Counted from the first letter of the stretch, positions 34,613 through 43,460 are shown. The stretch: 64,000 bases of DNA from Owenweeksia sp965214115 (GCA_965214115.1 CBDCAU010000003.1:372001-436000), one strand, 5' to 3'. The notes: generated from the letters alone by a model not told the origin. Translations and numbers: made by a program.

Positions 34613-35063
34613 ATGGAACTTGGTAAATACATAGAAACAAATCCTGCCGTAATGCTCGGTAAACCAGTTATTAAAGGTACACGAATCACCGTGGAAATTC
34701 TTAACAAGAAGTTAGGTGAAGGTGCTTCGGATGAGGATATTATGGAGATGTATCCGCATATTAAAAAAGTGGAAATCCAAGCTGCAAAGGAATATGCGAG
34801 GGCATATCTCGAAATTAAAAAATGGGTAATGATTGACCGAGAAATGGTGTCAGGAACCCCGTGTATTTCGAGGTTCAAGAGTTCCGATTAAAAATCTTTT
34901 CGATTATTTAGTTGGAAACGATGATTTTAAAGCATTCTTGGAAGATTTTCCGACCGTGGAGGCTGAACAAGCAACGGAAGTTTTAATCTATTCTCTGAAA
35001 AAATTAACATTAGCTTTTTATGAAGAAGAAGATTTTGATTTTTATCGAAAAAATCAACCTTAA
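34613..35063 (+). pseudogene. Tandem DUF433 protein gene with a frameshift
   Basis: The first DUF433 domain reads intact from the ATG at 34613 (MLGKPVIKGTRITVEIL, SDEDIMEMYPHI). A second domain begins MIDREMVSGTP, then the frame slips: at about 34859-34863 one extra base breaks SGTP|VFRGSRVPIKNLFDYL. The rest of the second domain continues in the +1 frame to 35063. In the original frame translation ends at 34891. DUF433 proteins act as antitoxin-like partners of PIN-like toxins, but none is next to this gene. It may instead be two originally separate genes. Confidence 0.7.
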
Positions 35064-35085
35064 TTTTATTTATACTTTCTAACAT

Positions 35086-35709
35086 TTAGACCTCCCCAAA
35101 CCGCGCCCGCACCAACTCCCGAAACCGCTCCTCAAATTCTTCTTTTTCCGCCCAATCGTAATCCGGTTTCACCATTTCATCGATGAATTTTTCGGCCTCG
35201 TTCAAATTTTCAAAAGTGTTGATTTGTGAAATCACACGGTTCAAATCCTCTTGATTTCCCTCGAAAAGTTGGGAGGTGAAGGCGATGCGGTCGTTCAATC
35301 CCAAAGAAATCGGCTTGGCACTATATCGCTCATTTACAGAAGATTGCGGCGGAAGTGATGCGGCTTCCATCTGAGGTTTTTCCCGCTTTTCCTGTTCGGC
35401 AGGCCTGTCTGCCGCGGCAGGCGTTTCGTCTTTCACCATTTTTTTGATAGAAATTGGGCTTTCGGTCGGCCGCTTTTCCACTCTCAGTTCGGATTTTTTA
35501 GGTTCCTCTTTTTCAATATCTGCCAATGCCTTTTCCTTCGCTTCTTCAGATGACGAGCTTGCCTTTTTTTGTTTTAAATAATTGATAACCAGTAATTTTT
35601 CATATAAAAGCTGCACGCTGGTCAAGTGGTTTTCTACGTCCAAATTATCTTCGTCGTTGATGATGCGGTCGCAGAGTTCCAGCAATTCGCGCCTGACGTC
35701 TTCCTCCAT
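35086..35709 (-). CDS. Conserved hypothetical protein with a disordered middle
   Basis: A 207-residue protein of a type found widely in Bacteroidota but without assigned function. Residues 1-50 are helical (ELCDRIINDEDNLDV, LTSVQLLYEKLLVINYLKQ). Residues 50-130 are charged, Lys/Glu/Pro-rich and probably unstructured. The conserved C terminus reads SLGLNDRIAFTSQLFEGN, ISQINTFENLNEAEKFI and KPDYDWAEKEEFEERF. No signal peptide or membrane helix. It is divergent from tdk. Confidence 0.8.
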   Translation of the reverse strand: MEEDVRRELLELCDRIINDEDNLDVENHLTSVQLLYEKLLVINYLKQKKASSSSEEAKEKALADIEKEEPKKSELRVEKRPTESPISIKKMVKDETPAAADRPAEQEKREKPQMEAASLPPQSSVNERYSAKPISLGLNDRIAFTSQLFEGNQEDLNRVISQINTFENLNEAEKFIDEMVKPDYDWAEKEEFEERFRELVRARFGEV

Positions 35710-35756
35710 TGTTGCTTAGTTTTACGGCTTCAATTTCCGCAAGGTAAGCCCGAAAA

Positions 35757-36338
35757 ATGTTTCTCGAAAACCCCGTTGACCATCAAAAAAACGCTGGCTG
35801 GATTGAGGTGATTTGCGGCTCGATGTTCAGCGGCAAAACTGAGGAACTCATCCGCCGAATGAAGCGCGCGCAGTTTGCCAAACAGAGCGTGGAAATCTTC
35901 AAACCCCTTGTGGATCAGCGCTATAGCGAAGAAGATGTAGTGAGCCACGACCAAAACGCCATCCGCTGCACACCAGTGGAAAGTAGTAGTAATTTGCTCA
36001 TTTTTGGCGATGGCGTGGACGTGGTCGGCATCGACGAGGCGCAGTTTTTTGACGATGGAATTGTGGAGGTTTGCAATGAATTGGCGAACCGTGGTTCGCG
36101 CGTCATCGTCGCGGGTTTGGATATGGATTTTCAGGGCAAGCCGTTCGGGCCGATGCCGAATCTGATGGCGACAGCCGAATATGTGACAAAAGTCCACGCG
36201 GTCTGTGTGAAAACCGGAAATCTTGCCAACTATTCGCATCGAAAAACGGCTGACAATCAGCAAATTGTACTAGGCGAGCGCGACGAATACGAACCGCTGA
36301 GCCGCGCGGCCTTCCATAAAATAATGCGCAAAAAATGA
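35757..36338 (+). CDS. tdk: Thymidine kinase
   Basis: A 193-residue type II thymidine kinase that phosphorylates deoxythymidine in salvage. Walker A: GSMFSGKTEELIRR (near 21-34). GIDEAQFFDD carries the catalytic glutamate, and VIVAGLDMDFQGKPFGPM is the lasso-side strand. The zinc-binding CxxC pairs of the classical enzyme are lost: the sequence reads CVKTGN and LSRAAF where cysteines would sit, a variant I associate with Bacteroidota. The stop overlaps the murF-alr start by four bases (ATGA). Confidence 0.93.
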   Translation: MFLENPVDHQKNAGWIEVICGSMFSGKTEELIRRMKRAQFAKQSVEIFKPLVDQRYSEEDVVSHDQNAIRCTPVESSSNLLIFGDGVDVVGIDEAQFFDDGIVEVCNELANRGSRVIVAGLDMDFQGKPFGPMPNLMATAEYVTKVHAVCVKTGNLANYSHRKTADNQQIVLGERDEYEPLSRAAFHKIMRKK

Positions 36339-38782
36339 CGCGCACCCTTTCCCAAATCGCCGAACTTGCGGGTGCAGAATTGCATCTTTATGATAAAAAA
36401 GATGTAGAAATTGATGAAATTCTGTACGATTCGCGGCGATTGCGTTCGGTGGAAAAAACCTTATTTATTGCCATTCGTGGAGATAGAAATAATGGTCACG
36501 ATTATTTGCAAATACTTTTTGATACAGGCATTCGCAATTTTTTGGTGGAAAAAATCCCTGAAAATTTAGCAAGAAAAGCTAATTTTCTGGTAAATAAAAA
36601 TTCGCTACGGGCTTTCCAAAATATGGCGCAGGCCATTCGAGAAAATTCATCTGCGAAAATCATTGGAATTACGGGGAGCAACGGAAAAACCATTGTGAAG
36701 GAATGGCTTTCACAATTGCTGAAATCCGAGTTTCAAATCACTAAAAACCCGAAAAGTTACAACAGTCAAGTCGGCGTGCCACTGTCGGTCTGGAATTTAA
36801 AAGAGGAAGACGATTTTGGAATTTTTGAAGCGGGAATCAGTCGGCCTAATGAAATGGCAAAACTGGAAAAAATCCTGCAGCCGGACATTGGGATTTTCAC
36901 CAGCCTCGGAACGGCGCACCAAGAGAATTTTGAATCCTTCAAACAAAAGTGGAAAGAAAAATTTCAGCTTTTCAAAAATTGTAAGAGGCTGGTTTTTAGA
37001 AAAGAACAAAGCTGGGTAAATGATTTTTTTGATGAAAGTCAGTTCTCTTTTGAAGCGATTTCTTGGTCTTTGGAAGATGAGACGGCCACCGTTTTTATTC
37101 AGAAAAAATCGGCAAATTATCATTTTCAATGGGATGAAAAGTCTTTCGATTTTATATTACCGCAGACTGATTTTGCCAATGAAGAAAATGCGCTCCACGC
37201 TGCTGTTACATCTGCCGTTTCTGGGCTTTCGCCGGAAAAATTGAAAGAAAAAAGCCCAAAACTCCAACCTGTTTCGATGCGGTTGGAAATGAAAGCGGGC
37301 CGCCTCAATACTTTACTTATCAACGACAGCTATAATTCCGATTTGGAATCGCTGAAAATTGGTTTAGAATACTTCTTGCAGCAGGCACAAAACCGTCCTA
37401 AAACTTTAGTTTTAAGCGATATTTTACAATCGGGAATTTCAGTTAAAAATTTATATAAAAAGATTGCAGAAATTCTAAAATCTTATGATTTAAAATCGGT
37501 TATTTCGATTGGAAACGAGATTCAAACTTTATCTGAATTTTATCATATTCAAAATCATTTTGCGGATACCGAATTGTTTTTAAAAAATGTAAATTTTGAA
37601 GATTTCCAAAATCAAGCCATTTTATTAAAAGGCGCGCGCGATTTTCAATTTGAAAAAATCGAAAAACGGCTGGAGGAAAAAACACACGAAACGGTCTTGG
37701 AAGTCCATCTTTCCCGCATTGTGGACAATCTGAATTACTATCGCAGCCAACTGAAATCGGGCGTAAAAACTATGGCGATGGTCAAAGCATTCAGTTATGG
37801 ATCAGGCAGTTACGAGATTGCTTCACTGCTGCAATTTCACAAAGTGGATTATTTGGCCGTAGCCTATGCGGACGAAGGCGTGGCACTCCGCCAAGCTGGA
37901 ATTGCAATGCCGATTTTGGTGCTGAACACGGAAATTTCCGCCATCGAAGAAATGATGGAGTACCGACTGGAGCCGGAGGTGTATAGTTTTAAAGTACTGA
38001 ATGCATTGTTGGAGAAAGTAAAAATTTCAACATCCGAAGAAAAATTCCCGATTCATTTAAAATTAGAAACAGGAATGCACCGCCTTGGTTTTGAGGAAGA
38101 TAAATTGGACAAGCTCATTGAAATTCTCCAAAACCAAAATGTCTTAGAAGTTCGCACGGCATTTTCCCATTTGGTAGCTTCCGAAGACGGATATCAAGAT
38201 GATTTCACCCAAAGGCAAATTTCACTTTTTGAAAAAATGAGTGAAAAATTGCAACAGAAACTGCCACCATTTGACCGTCATATTTTGAATTCTTCTGGTA
38301 TTTCACGGTTTAAAAAGGCTCAATTTGAAATGGTGCGATTGGGCATTGGATTATACGGAATTTCATCAAATAAAAGTGACCGAAACTTTTTAAAATCCGT
38401 CAGTAATTTGAAGGCAACCATATCACAGATTAAGAAAATAAAGAAAGGAGATTCAGTAAGCTACGGACGAAGTTTTATTGCAAAGAATCCAATGAAAATT
38501 GCTACTATTTCTATCGGGTATGCAGACGGTTTTCGTAGAAGTTTGGGAGAAGGAATCGGGGAAGTTTTTATAAAAGGAAAACATCACAAAACCGTGGGCA
38601 AAATCTGTATGGATATGATGATGGTGGACATCACAAACTCAGAGCTGAACGAAGGCGATGAAGTCGAAATTTTTGGATTGAACATTTCCATCTATGAGCT
38701 GGCCGACAAAATGCAAACCATTCCGTATGAGGTGCTTACGGGAATATCGGAGCGGGTGAAGCGGGTATATTTTATGGAATAA
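36335..38782 (+). CDS. MurF-alanine racemase fusion
   Basis: An 815-residue bifunctional peptidoglycan precursor enzyme. The N-terminal half (about 1-445) is MurF-like, joining D-Ala-D-Ala to the UDP-MurNAc-tripeptide: ATP loop IGITGSNGKTIVKEWL near 110 and KNPKSYNSQVGVPLSVW. The C-terminal half is alanine racemase: PLP lysine at residue 484 in MVKAFSYGSGSYE, HRLGFEEDKL, VRLGIGLYGI, and the catalytic tyrosine in SIGYADGFRR. Such fusions are known in Bacteroidota. It supplies D-alanine and uses its dipeptide in one polypeptide. Coupled to tdk by overlap. Confidence 0.93.
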   Translation: MTRTLSQIAELAGAELHLYDKKDVEIDEILYDSRRLRSVEKTLFIAIRGDRNNGHDYLQILFDTGIRNFLVEKIPENLARKANFLVNKNSLRAFQNMAQAIRENSSAKIIGITGSNGKTIVKEWLSQLLKSEFQITKNPKSYNSQVGVPLSVWNLKEEDDFGIFEAGISRPNEMAKLEKILQPDIGIFTSLGTAHQENFESFKQKWKEKFQLFKNCKRLVFRKEQSWVNDFFDESQFSFEAISWSLEDETATVFIQKKSANYHFQWDEKSFDFILPQTDFANEENALHAAVTSAVSGLSPEKLKEKSPKLQPVSMRLEMKAGRLNTLLINDSYNSDLESLKIGLEYFLQQAQNRPKTLVLSDILQSGISVKNLYKKIAEILKSYDLKSVISIGNEIQTLSEFYHIQNHFADTELFLKNVNFEDFQNQAILLKGARDFQFEKIEKRLEEKTHETVLEVHLSRIVDNLNYYRSQLKSGVKTMAMVKAFSYGSGSYEIASLLQFHKVDYLAVAYADEGVALRQAGIAMPILVLNTEISAIEEMMEYRLEPEVYSFKVLNALLEKVKISTSEEKFPIHLKLETGMHRLGFEEDKLDKLIEILQNQNVLEVRTAFSHLVASEDGYQDDFTQRQISLFEKMSEKLQQKLPPFDRHILNSSGISRFKKAQFEMVRLGIGLYGISSNKSDRNFLKSVSNLKATISQIKKIKKGDSVSYGRSFIAKNPMKIATISIGYADGFRRSLGEGIGEVFIKGKHHKTVGKICMDMMMVDITNSELNEGDEVEIFGLNISIYELADKMQTIPYEVLTGISERVKRVYFME

Positions 38783-38788
38783 AAATAA

Positions 38789-39217
38789 TCAGCGTTTGAT
38801 GCGCCATTTCCCGTCGCGCTGATGCAGCCGATGACCTTCGCTTCGCAAAAGAGATGCTTGGTTCTCATCGCTGCCTTCCCAAAAATTGCACATTCCTCCG
38901 TCATCTTTGATTATCCGCCACCAAGGTGTATTATCGGCTTGGTTTTTTTGTTCCGTTTCTGCCACGTGTTTTAAACCTATAACGGTGGCCAAAGTATTTA
39001 CATATTGAATGTTTTTTTCGCCACACAACAGTTCTTCAAAATCACTTAATTTCAATACTGTTCCTTTGGGGATTTCATTAACTTTTTGTTGTACCAAAGT
39101 AGGGGTTACGATTAGCACCGTTTCGCCCTCTATGCGTTCCGCCCAAGCGCTATCGCCTGGCTTGCCCCCGGGGTGGTTCAGGATTTGCTCGATTTCTTTG
39201 CTGGAATAGTTGGACAT
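38789..39217 (-). CDS. MGMT/alkyltransferase-like family protein
   Basis: A 142-residue protein. The C-terminal part, TPWWRIIKDDGGMCN followed by QASLLRSEGHRLHQRDGKWRI, resembles the DNA-binding domain of O6-methylguanine methyltransferases and the shorter alkyltransferase-like proteins, which lack the methyl-accepting PCHR cysteine motif; none is seen here. That would make it a lesion-recognition protein rather than a repair enzyme. The N-terminal half (IEQILNHPGGKPGDSAWAE) is not diagnostic. Convergent with murF-alr. Confidence 0.55.
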   Translation of the reverse strand: MSNYSSKEIEQILNHPGGKPGDSAWAERIEGETVLIVTPTLVQQKVNEIPKGTVLKLSDFEELLCGEKNIQYVNTLATVIGLKHVAETEQKNQADNTPWWRIIKDDGGMCNFWEGSDENQASLLRSEGHRLHQRDGKWRIKR

Positions 39218-39283
39218 TTTGATAAAACCGCGAAATTACGCTTTGCGAGAAGACTGCGGCAGGGGGGGCATTTCGATTTCAAA

Positions 39284-39316
39284 CTTGTGCCGACCAAGGT
39301 TTTCCCTTTACATTTG
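39284..39316 (+). promoter_or_regulatory. Promoter before gcvH
   Basis: TACATTTG at 39309-39316 is an exact TAnnTTTG box. CTTG at 39284-39287, 21 bases upstream, is a near match to the TTTG -33 element. The ATG of gcvH lies 28 bases downstream. Confidence 0.5.
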
Positions 39317-39344
39317 CCTCACCAAAAAAAATTTCAAGACAGCA

Positions 39345-39725
39345 ATGAATTTCCCTAAAGATTTGAAATACACCAAAGACCACGAATGGGTAAAAATTGA
39401 TGGCGACACCGCCACGGTGGGCGTCACCGATTTTGCGCAAAGCGAACTGGGCGACATCGTGTTCGTGGAAATAGAAACCGTGGGCGAGGAAATGGACATC
39501 GAAGAAGTTTTTGGCTCGGTGGAAGCGGTGAAAACCGTATCCGATTTGTTTATGCCGATCAGTGGCGAAATTTTGGAAATGAACGATCAAATTGAGACCA
39601 AGCCGGAGGTGGTGAACGAAGATCCTTATGGAGAGGGTTGGATGATCAAAATTAAAATAAAGGACGAAAGCGAACTGGAACATTTGCTGGACGCCGATGC
39701 CTATCAAGAAGCCATTGGCGCTTAA
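39345..39725 (+). CDS. gcvH: Glycine cleavage system H protein
   Basis: A 126-residue lipoyl carrier that shuttles the methylamine group between the P, T and L proteins of glycine cleavage. The lipoylation motif is VFGSVEAVKTVSDLF, with the modified lysine near residue 64. KYTKDHEWVKIDGDTATVG at the start and NEDPYGEGWMIKI near the end are standard. The ATG at 39345 is used because upstream in-frame sequence is not conserved and lies before the promoter. It overlaps the vanZ-like gene by 29 bases. Confidence 0.95.
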   Translation: MNFPKDLKYTKDHEWVKIDGDTATVGVTDFAQSELGDIVFVEIETVGEEMDIEEVFGSVEAVKTVSDLFMPISGEILEMNDQIETKPEVVNEDPYGEGWMIKIKIKDESELEHLLDADAYQEAIGA

Positions 39726-40116
39726 TTCCATCCGTTCTTTTTTACAGAAATTTTACTGGCTGCCCGTGCTGCTATGGGCGGGCTGTATCGCCTATTTCAG
39801 CTTGCTTTCGCAAAATAGCCTGCCAGATTCACTACGCAATCTGGATGATAAATTCCTGCATCTTTCCATCTATTTTATTTTGGGCGCACTGCTTTTTTTG
39901 GCGATGCTGCGCTTTTCGTTCCGCATGGAATTCACGTCGTGGCAGATATCGCAACTGGTCGTCCTTTGCGTGGCTTTTGGCGGGCTGATTGAGATTCTGC
40001 AAGAATTCTGGGCCACCAACCGCACGGGCGATTGGCTTGATTTTGCCGCCAATGCCGCCGGCGCCGCGCTGGGCGTGGCGGTGATGGCGCGGGTGGCGCA
40101 GCGTTTCCGCCGATAA
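39697..40116 (+). CDS. VanZ-family membrane protein
   Basis: A 139-residue protein with four predicted membrane helices. The VanZ pattern is present: FSLLSQNSLPDSLRNLDDKFLHLSIYF near residues 33-59 and GGLIEILQEFWATNRTGDWLDFAANAAG near 93-120. VanZ relatives are linked to teicoplanin tolerance, but most have no known role. The gene begins inside gcvH, so it is translationally coupled to it. Confidence 0.82.
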   Translation: MPIKKPLALNSIRSFLQKFYWLPVLLWAGCIAYFSLLSQNSLPDSLRNLDDKFLHLSIYFILGALLFLAMLRFSFRMEFTSWQISQLVVLCVAFGGLIEILQEFWATNRTGDWLDFAANAAGAALGVAVMARVAQRFRR

Positions 40117-40252
40117 TTGAGATTTTTATTGGACAGAAAGATTGGGTTGGACACTTAACTTTCCCTTCCCCCGTTTTTGCAGGAGTGCCAAAATTTTTTT
40201 CCAAAAGGAAAAAACCAAGGCAATTGGTTCAACTTTAAAATCCCGAAAAACG

Positions 40253-40972
40253 ATGGAAACGAAAAAAAATCCCCACGCGGATATAGAGAGCAAACGTACG
40301 CTGTTCTTTTTGGTAGGAATGGCAATCGCGCTTTTGGCCGCCATTTTGGTTTTGCAATACCGAACTCCGGTGAAGACGGCGAAAACCACAGGTTGCCCAA
40401 CGCAGACCATTTCTTATGATTCTGAAATCCCCCGCACGGTGCGGCAGGAGGCCAAACTCGAAAAGCCGAAAACCGAGGAGAAAAATTTCAACGAAAACTT
40501 GCCGCCGGAGGAAGTTCCCGACCCCACAAAATTGGATTTGGGAGATTTTATTGAACCGAATAAAAACCGCGGTGAGAATCCCATCGAAATCGACATTGAA
40601 CCCGAAGCTCCGGAAATCATCGACATTGCCGTGATTTCCAAAATTGCCCGTCCATTGGATTGCGAATCCGCGGCCAACGGCGATTTGCAGCGCGAATGTT
40701 TCAGCCGATGGATGCAGAATTTTGTGAACCAAAACGCCCGTTATCCCAAAGCGGCCAGCCAAATGAAGTTGCAGGACAAAGTTTATGTAACGATGGTTTT
40801 TGATGAATTTGGCCACTTGGAAAGCGCCGAAATCGCCAGGGGCAAGTATCCCATTTTAAACGAAGAGGCGCTGCGCGTGGTGAACAGCCTGCCGCAGTTG
40901 CTGCCCGCCTCGCAAAACGGGAAGAAAGCGCGGATGCGAATGACCGTACCGGTGAACTTTAGGTTGAATTAG
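40253..40972 (+). CDS. TonB-family energy transducer, copy 1
   Basis: A 239-residue inner-membrane protein. The ATG at 40253 gives METKKNPHADIESKR, then one membrane helix (LFFLVGMAIALLAAILVL). The periplasmic stretch is Glu/Pro-rich and ends in a TonB C-terminal domain: YPKAASQMKLQDKVYVTMVFDEFG, EALRVVNSLPQLLPA, KARMRMTVPVNFRLN. It would pass proton-motive energy from ExbB/ExbD to outer-membrane TonB-dependent receptors; none of those genes lies in the window. The cysteine pair DCESANG...RECF recurs in copy 2. Confidence 0.85.
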   Translation: METKKNPHADIESKRTLFFLVGMAIALLAAILVLQYRTPVKTAKTTGCPTQTISYDSEIPRTVRQEAKLEKPKTEEKNFNENLPPEEVPDPTKLDLGDFIEPNKNRGENPIEIDIEPEAPEIIDIAVISKIARPLDCESAANGDLQRECFSRWMQNFVNQNARYPKAASQMKLQDKVYVTMVFDEFGHLESAEIARGKYPILNEEALRVVNSLPQLLPASQNGKKARMRMTVPVNFRLN

Positions 40973-40978
40973 AGTTAA

Positions 40979-41053
40979 GGAGTTCCCAGTTGTTGGTTGT
41001 CGGTTGCCAGTCTTGCCGACTGTGGACTGCCGACTGTGGACTGTGGACTATTT
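40979..41053. repeat. Low-complexity GACTGTGGACT-type stretch between the tonB genes
   Basis: The segment repeats GGTTGTCGGTTGCCAG and GACTGTGGACTGCCGACTGTGGAC. It resembles stretches at 17081-17172 and 59865-59895. Noncoding. Confidence 0.55.
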
Positions 41054-41086
41054 TATATATTTGAACCCTCCCGAAACATCAACAAA

Positions 41087-41797
41087 ATGAAACCCAAGAA
41101 AAACCCCCAAGCGGATTTAGAAAACTACAAAGGTTTGTTTTTCCAAGCGGGGCTGGTGCTGGCGCTGATTATCAGCATCGTGGCCATCGAATGGAAATCC
41201 TACGACGACAGCGTGTCCGACCTCGGCGAGCTGGAAGTGGAGATTGACGACGAGATTATCCCGATTACGGAGAGGCAACAAGTGAAACCGCCGCCCCCGC
41301 CACCTCCGCCGCCGCCCGAAATCATTGAAGTAGTGGAAGACGATGTGGAGCTGGACGAGGAACTGGAAATCGCCAGCACCGAAACCGATGAAACGGAAGA
41401 AGTAGAAATCATTGAAATGGACGAAGAAGTCTCGGACGAAATTTTGAATTTCGCCGTGGTGGAATCGGTGCCGGTTTTTCCCGGTTGTGAAAATGAATCG
41501 ACCAACGAAGCTAAGAAAGCCTGTTTTCAGCAGCAGCTTTTGAAATACGTTTCCCGCAATTTTAACTTTCCAGAAATGGCCAAGCAAATGGGTATCCAAG
41601 GCCGCGTGTATGTCAATTTTGTGATTGAGAAAAACGGCGGCATCAGCAATGCCGAAGTGGTGCGCGGCGTGGATCCGCTGCTGGACGATGAGGCATTGCG
41701 CGTGGTGAAAAACCTCCCCAAAATGACGCCTGCCAAGCAGCGCGGCAAACCAGTGCGGATGAGTTTTACGCTCCCCATCAACGCCAAACTTCAGTAA
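41087..41797 (+). CDS. TonB-family energy transducer, copy 2
   Basis: A 236-residue paralogue of the preceding gene: MKPKKNPQADLENYKG, a membrane helix (LFFQAGLVLALIISIVAI), then a run of ten prolines (about residues 63-72) that can span the periplasm, an acidic segment, and a TonB C-terminal domain (PEMAKQMGIQGRVYVNFVIEKNG, EALRVVKNLPKMTPAKQRGKPV). The ATG at 41087 is chosen because the N-terminal KKNPxADxE motif matches copy 1. A strong terminator follows. Confidence 0.9.
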   Translation: MKPKKNPQADLENYKGLFFQAGLVLALIISIVAIEWKSYDDSVSDLGELEVEIDDEIIPITERQQVKPPPPPPPPPPEIIEVVEDDVELDEELEIASTETDETEEVEIIEMDEEVSDEILNFAVVESVPVFPGCENESTNEAKKACFQQQLLKYVSRNFNFPEMAKQMGIQGRVYVNFVIEKNGGISNAEVVRGVDPLLDDEALRVVKNLPKMTPAKQRGKPVRMSFTLPINAKLQ

Positions 41798-41823
41798 ACG
41801 AAAAGAATTTTTTCCACCTTGGC

Positions 41824-41858
41824 AAAAACCCCCGACCTTTGGCGCGGGGGTTTTTTAT
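41824..41858 (+). terminator. Rho-independent terminator after tonB copy 2
   Basis: CCCCC (41829-41833) pairs with GGGGG (41846-41850), extended by AAA/TTT, and ends in TTTTTT. It lies 27 bases after the stop. Confidence 0.85.
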
Positions 41859-41898
41859 TGGGAACTTCCGCCTTGCCAAGTTTTGGAGGCCTCCCCCT

Positions 41899-41931
41899 GA
41901 TTTTAAATTTTTTCATGAAAAATTTAAAATC
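41899..41931. repeat. Perfect AT-rich inverted repeat
   Basis: Fourteen-base arms, GATTTTAAATTTTT and AAAAATTTAAAATC, flank a five-base TCATG loop. CCCCCT-type runs sit on both sides. It lies in the 338-base gap between tonB copy 2 and cysQ, which holds no gene. Confidence 0.8.
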
Positions 41932-42134
41932 TGTCCCCCTCAAAGAGGGGGATAGTGCTCCGAATCAGCGGGTCGGAAGACGATGAGTTTTTTAGATCAT
42001 CAAAGTTTTAACTCTGGTTTTCCCGAGACGTTTGTTCGGAGTTTCGGCCCTGTCCCCCTCTTGAGGGGATGGCGAGGTACGAGCCGGGGGGGGGATCAAT
42101 CGTAAATCGTAAATCGAATAAATCGAAATTAAAA

Positions 42135-42944
42135 ATGGACAAAACCGATTTGAAAGTATTGTTGGAAGACGCGATTGGCGCCAGCATCGCTGCGGGCAAG
42201 GAAATTATGGAGGTGTACGAAGGCCATTTTGAAGTGGAATATAAAAACGACGATTCCCCGCTGACCATTGCCGATGAGCGCGCGCATTCCGAAATTGTGA
42301 AAATTTTGAAAAAAACGGGCGTTCCGATTTTGAGCGAGGAGGGGCGCGAAATCCCTTTTTCCGAAAGGGAATTGTGGAGCACGCTCTGGATAGTGGATCC
42401 GCTGGATGGCACCAAGGAATTCGTAAAACGCAACGGCGAGTTTACGGTGAACATCGCTTTGGTGGAAAAAGGCGTTCCCGTGTTGGGCGTGATTTATGTG
42501 CCCGTGGACGAAACGCTGTACTTCGCTGCCCAAGGAATGGGCGCGTGGCGCTTGGAAAAGGCCGACCACAAAGGATATGACGAGTTGAGCGATTATTTTG
42601 AGAATTCAACCAAACTCCCCGAAAAACAAGACCGCGAATTCACGATGGTGGGCAGCCGCAGCCATATGAGCGATGAAACGGTGAAATATTTCGAAGGCAT
42701 CCGCGACGAATATCCCGATGCGGAAATCATCAGCAAAGGAAGTAGTTTAAAAATTTGTATGGTTGCGGAGGGCAGCGCCGATGTCTATCCCCGCTTTGCC
42801 CCCACGATGGAATGGGACACTTGCGCCGGCCACGCCATCGCCAAGGAAGCGGGCTTAGAAATCGTGCGGCCCGACGATAACCAGCCGCTGGATTATAATA
42901 AGGAAGATTTGCTGAACCCGTGGTTTATTGTGAAGAAGAAGTAA
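42135..42944 (+). CDS. cysQ: 3'(2'),5'-bisphosphate nucleotidase CysQ
   Basis: A 269-residue inositol-monophosphatase-fold enzyme that removes the 3'-phosphate from PAP/PAPS, clearing an inhibitor of sulfate assimilation and sulfotransfer. Metal-binding motifs: ILSEEG near residue 70, WIVDPLDGTKEFVKRNGEF near 88-106, and APTMEWDTCAGHAIAKEAG near 220. The start is the ATG at 42135; upstream in-frame codons lie in repeat-like DNA. Sulfur handling here is of interest given the probable capnine genes 20 kb away. Confidence 0.9.
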   Translation: MDKTDLKVLLEDAIGASIAAGKEIMEVYEGHFEVEYKNDDSPLTIADERAHSEIVKILKKTGVPILSEEGREIPFSERELWSTLWIVDPLDGTKEFVKRNGEFTVNIALVEKGVPVLGVIYVPVDETLYFAAQGMGAWRLEKADHKGYDELSDYFENSTKLPEKQDREFTMVGSRSHMSDETVKYFEGIRDEYPDAEIISKGSSLKICMVAEGSADVYPRFAPTMEWDTCAGHAIAKEAGLEIVRPDDNQPLDYNKEDLLNPWFIVKKK

Positions 42945-42949
42945 TTTGT

Positions 42950-43025
42950 AATTGGGTAATTCAGTAATTGGTAATTTGCTGTAATTGGGTAATTTGAATG
43001 TAATTAGGTAATCTGTAATTCAGTT
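42950..43025. repeat. Degenerate TAATTGGGTAAT-type repeat before the four-helix bundle gene
   Basis: Several imperfect copies of GTAATTGGGTAATT in about 75 bases. ATTGGGTA is the reverse complement of the TACCCAAT unit that forms a perfect array on the other side of the next gene, so this gene is flanked by the repeat in opposite orientation. Confidence 0.7.
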
Positions 43026-43083
43026 GTGAATGGTGGTTGTCGCAGTTTGCTGCTCATTTTTTTAACCTAATATTTTTCTTAAA

Positions 43084-43452
43084 ATGAAACTTGAAGAATT
43101 GAACGTTTACAACGATGCGATGGCCATTGGCGACGAAGTTTGGAACATTGTGGAGAAATGGGATTATTTTGCCAAGAATACCGTTGGCCAACAGTTGGTT
43201 AGAGCCATTGACTCGGTGGCCGCCAACCTGAGCGAAGGGTTTGGGAGGTATCATTTCAAAGAAAAACTAAAATTCAGCTACTATTCGCGCGGCTCGCTGT
43301 ACGAATCCAAAACTTGGATACAAAAAGCCTCCAACCGAAATCTGATTTCAGCAGAGGATGCGTCGCATTTCCTGAATTTTATAGAGGACTTGGGAAAACG
43401 CCTGAACAACTACATCCGAGCCACCGCAGCCCAGTTGCCAACCAAAAAATAG
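43084..43452 (+). CDS. Four-helix bundle protein (23S rRNA intervening-sequence family)
   Basis: A 122-residue helical protein of the S23/TIGR02436 family. Typical are KLEELNVYNDAMAIGDEVW, QLVRAIDSVAANLSEGFGR and YYSRGSLYESKTWIQKA. These were first seen encoded in rRNA intervening sequences and are now found free-standing in many Bacteroidota; some lie in diversity-generating retroelements. No reverse transcriptase is nearby. Function unknown. Octamer-type repeats lie on both sides. Confidence 0.88.
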   Translation: MKLEELNVYNDAMAIGDEVWNIVEKWDYFAKNTVGQQLVRAIDSVAANLSEGFGRYHFKEKLKFSYYSRGSLYESKTWIQKASNRNLISAEDASHFLNFIEDLGKRLNNYIRATAAQLPTKK

Positions 43453-43460
43453 CCGGAAAT

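Noticed and set aside
34833..35063. Independent DUF433 gene starting MTEKWCQEP
   Set aside because: The start residues do not fit the family; MIDREMVSGTP in the other frame does, so a frameshift is the better explanation.
43084..43452. Accessory gene of a diversity-generating retroelement
   Set aside because: Four-helix bundle proteins can be such accessories, but there is no reverse transcriptase, template repeat or variable repeat nearby.
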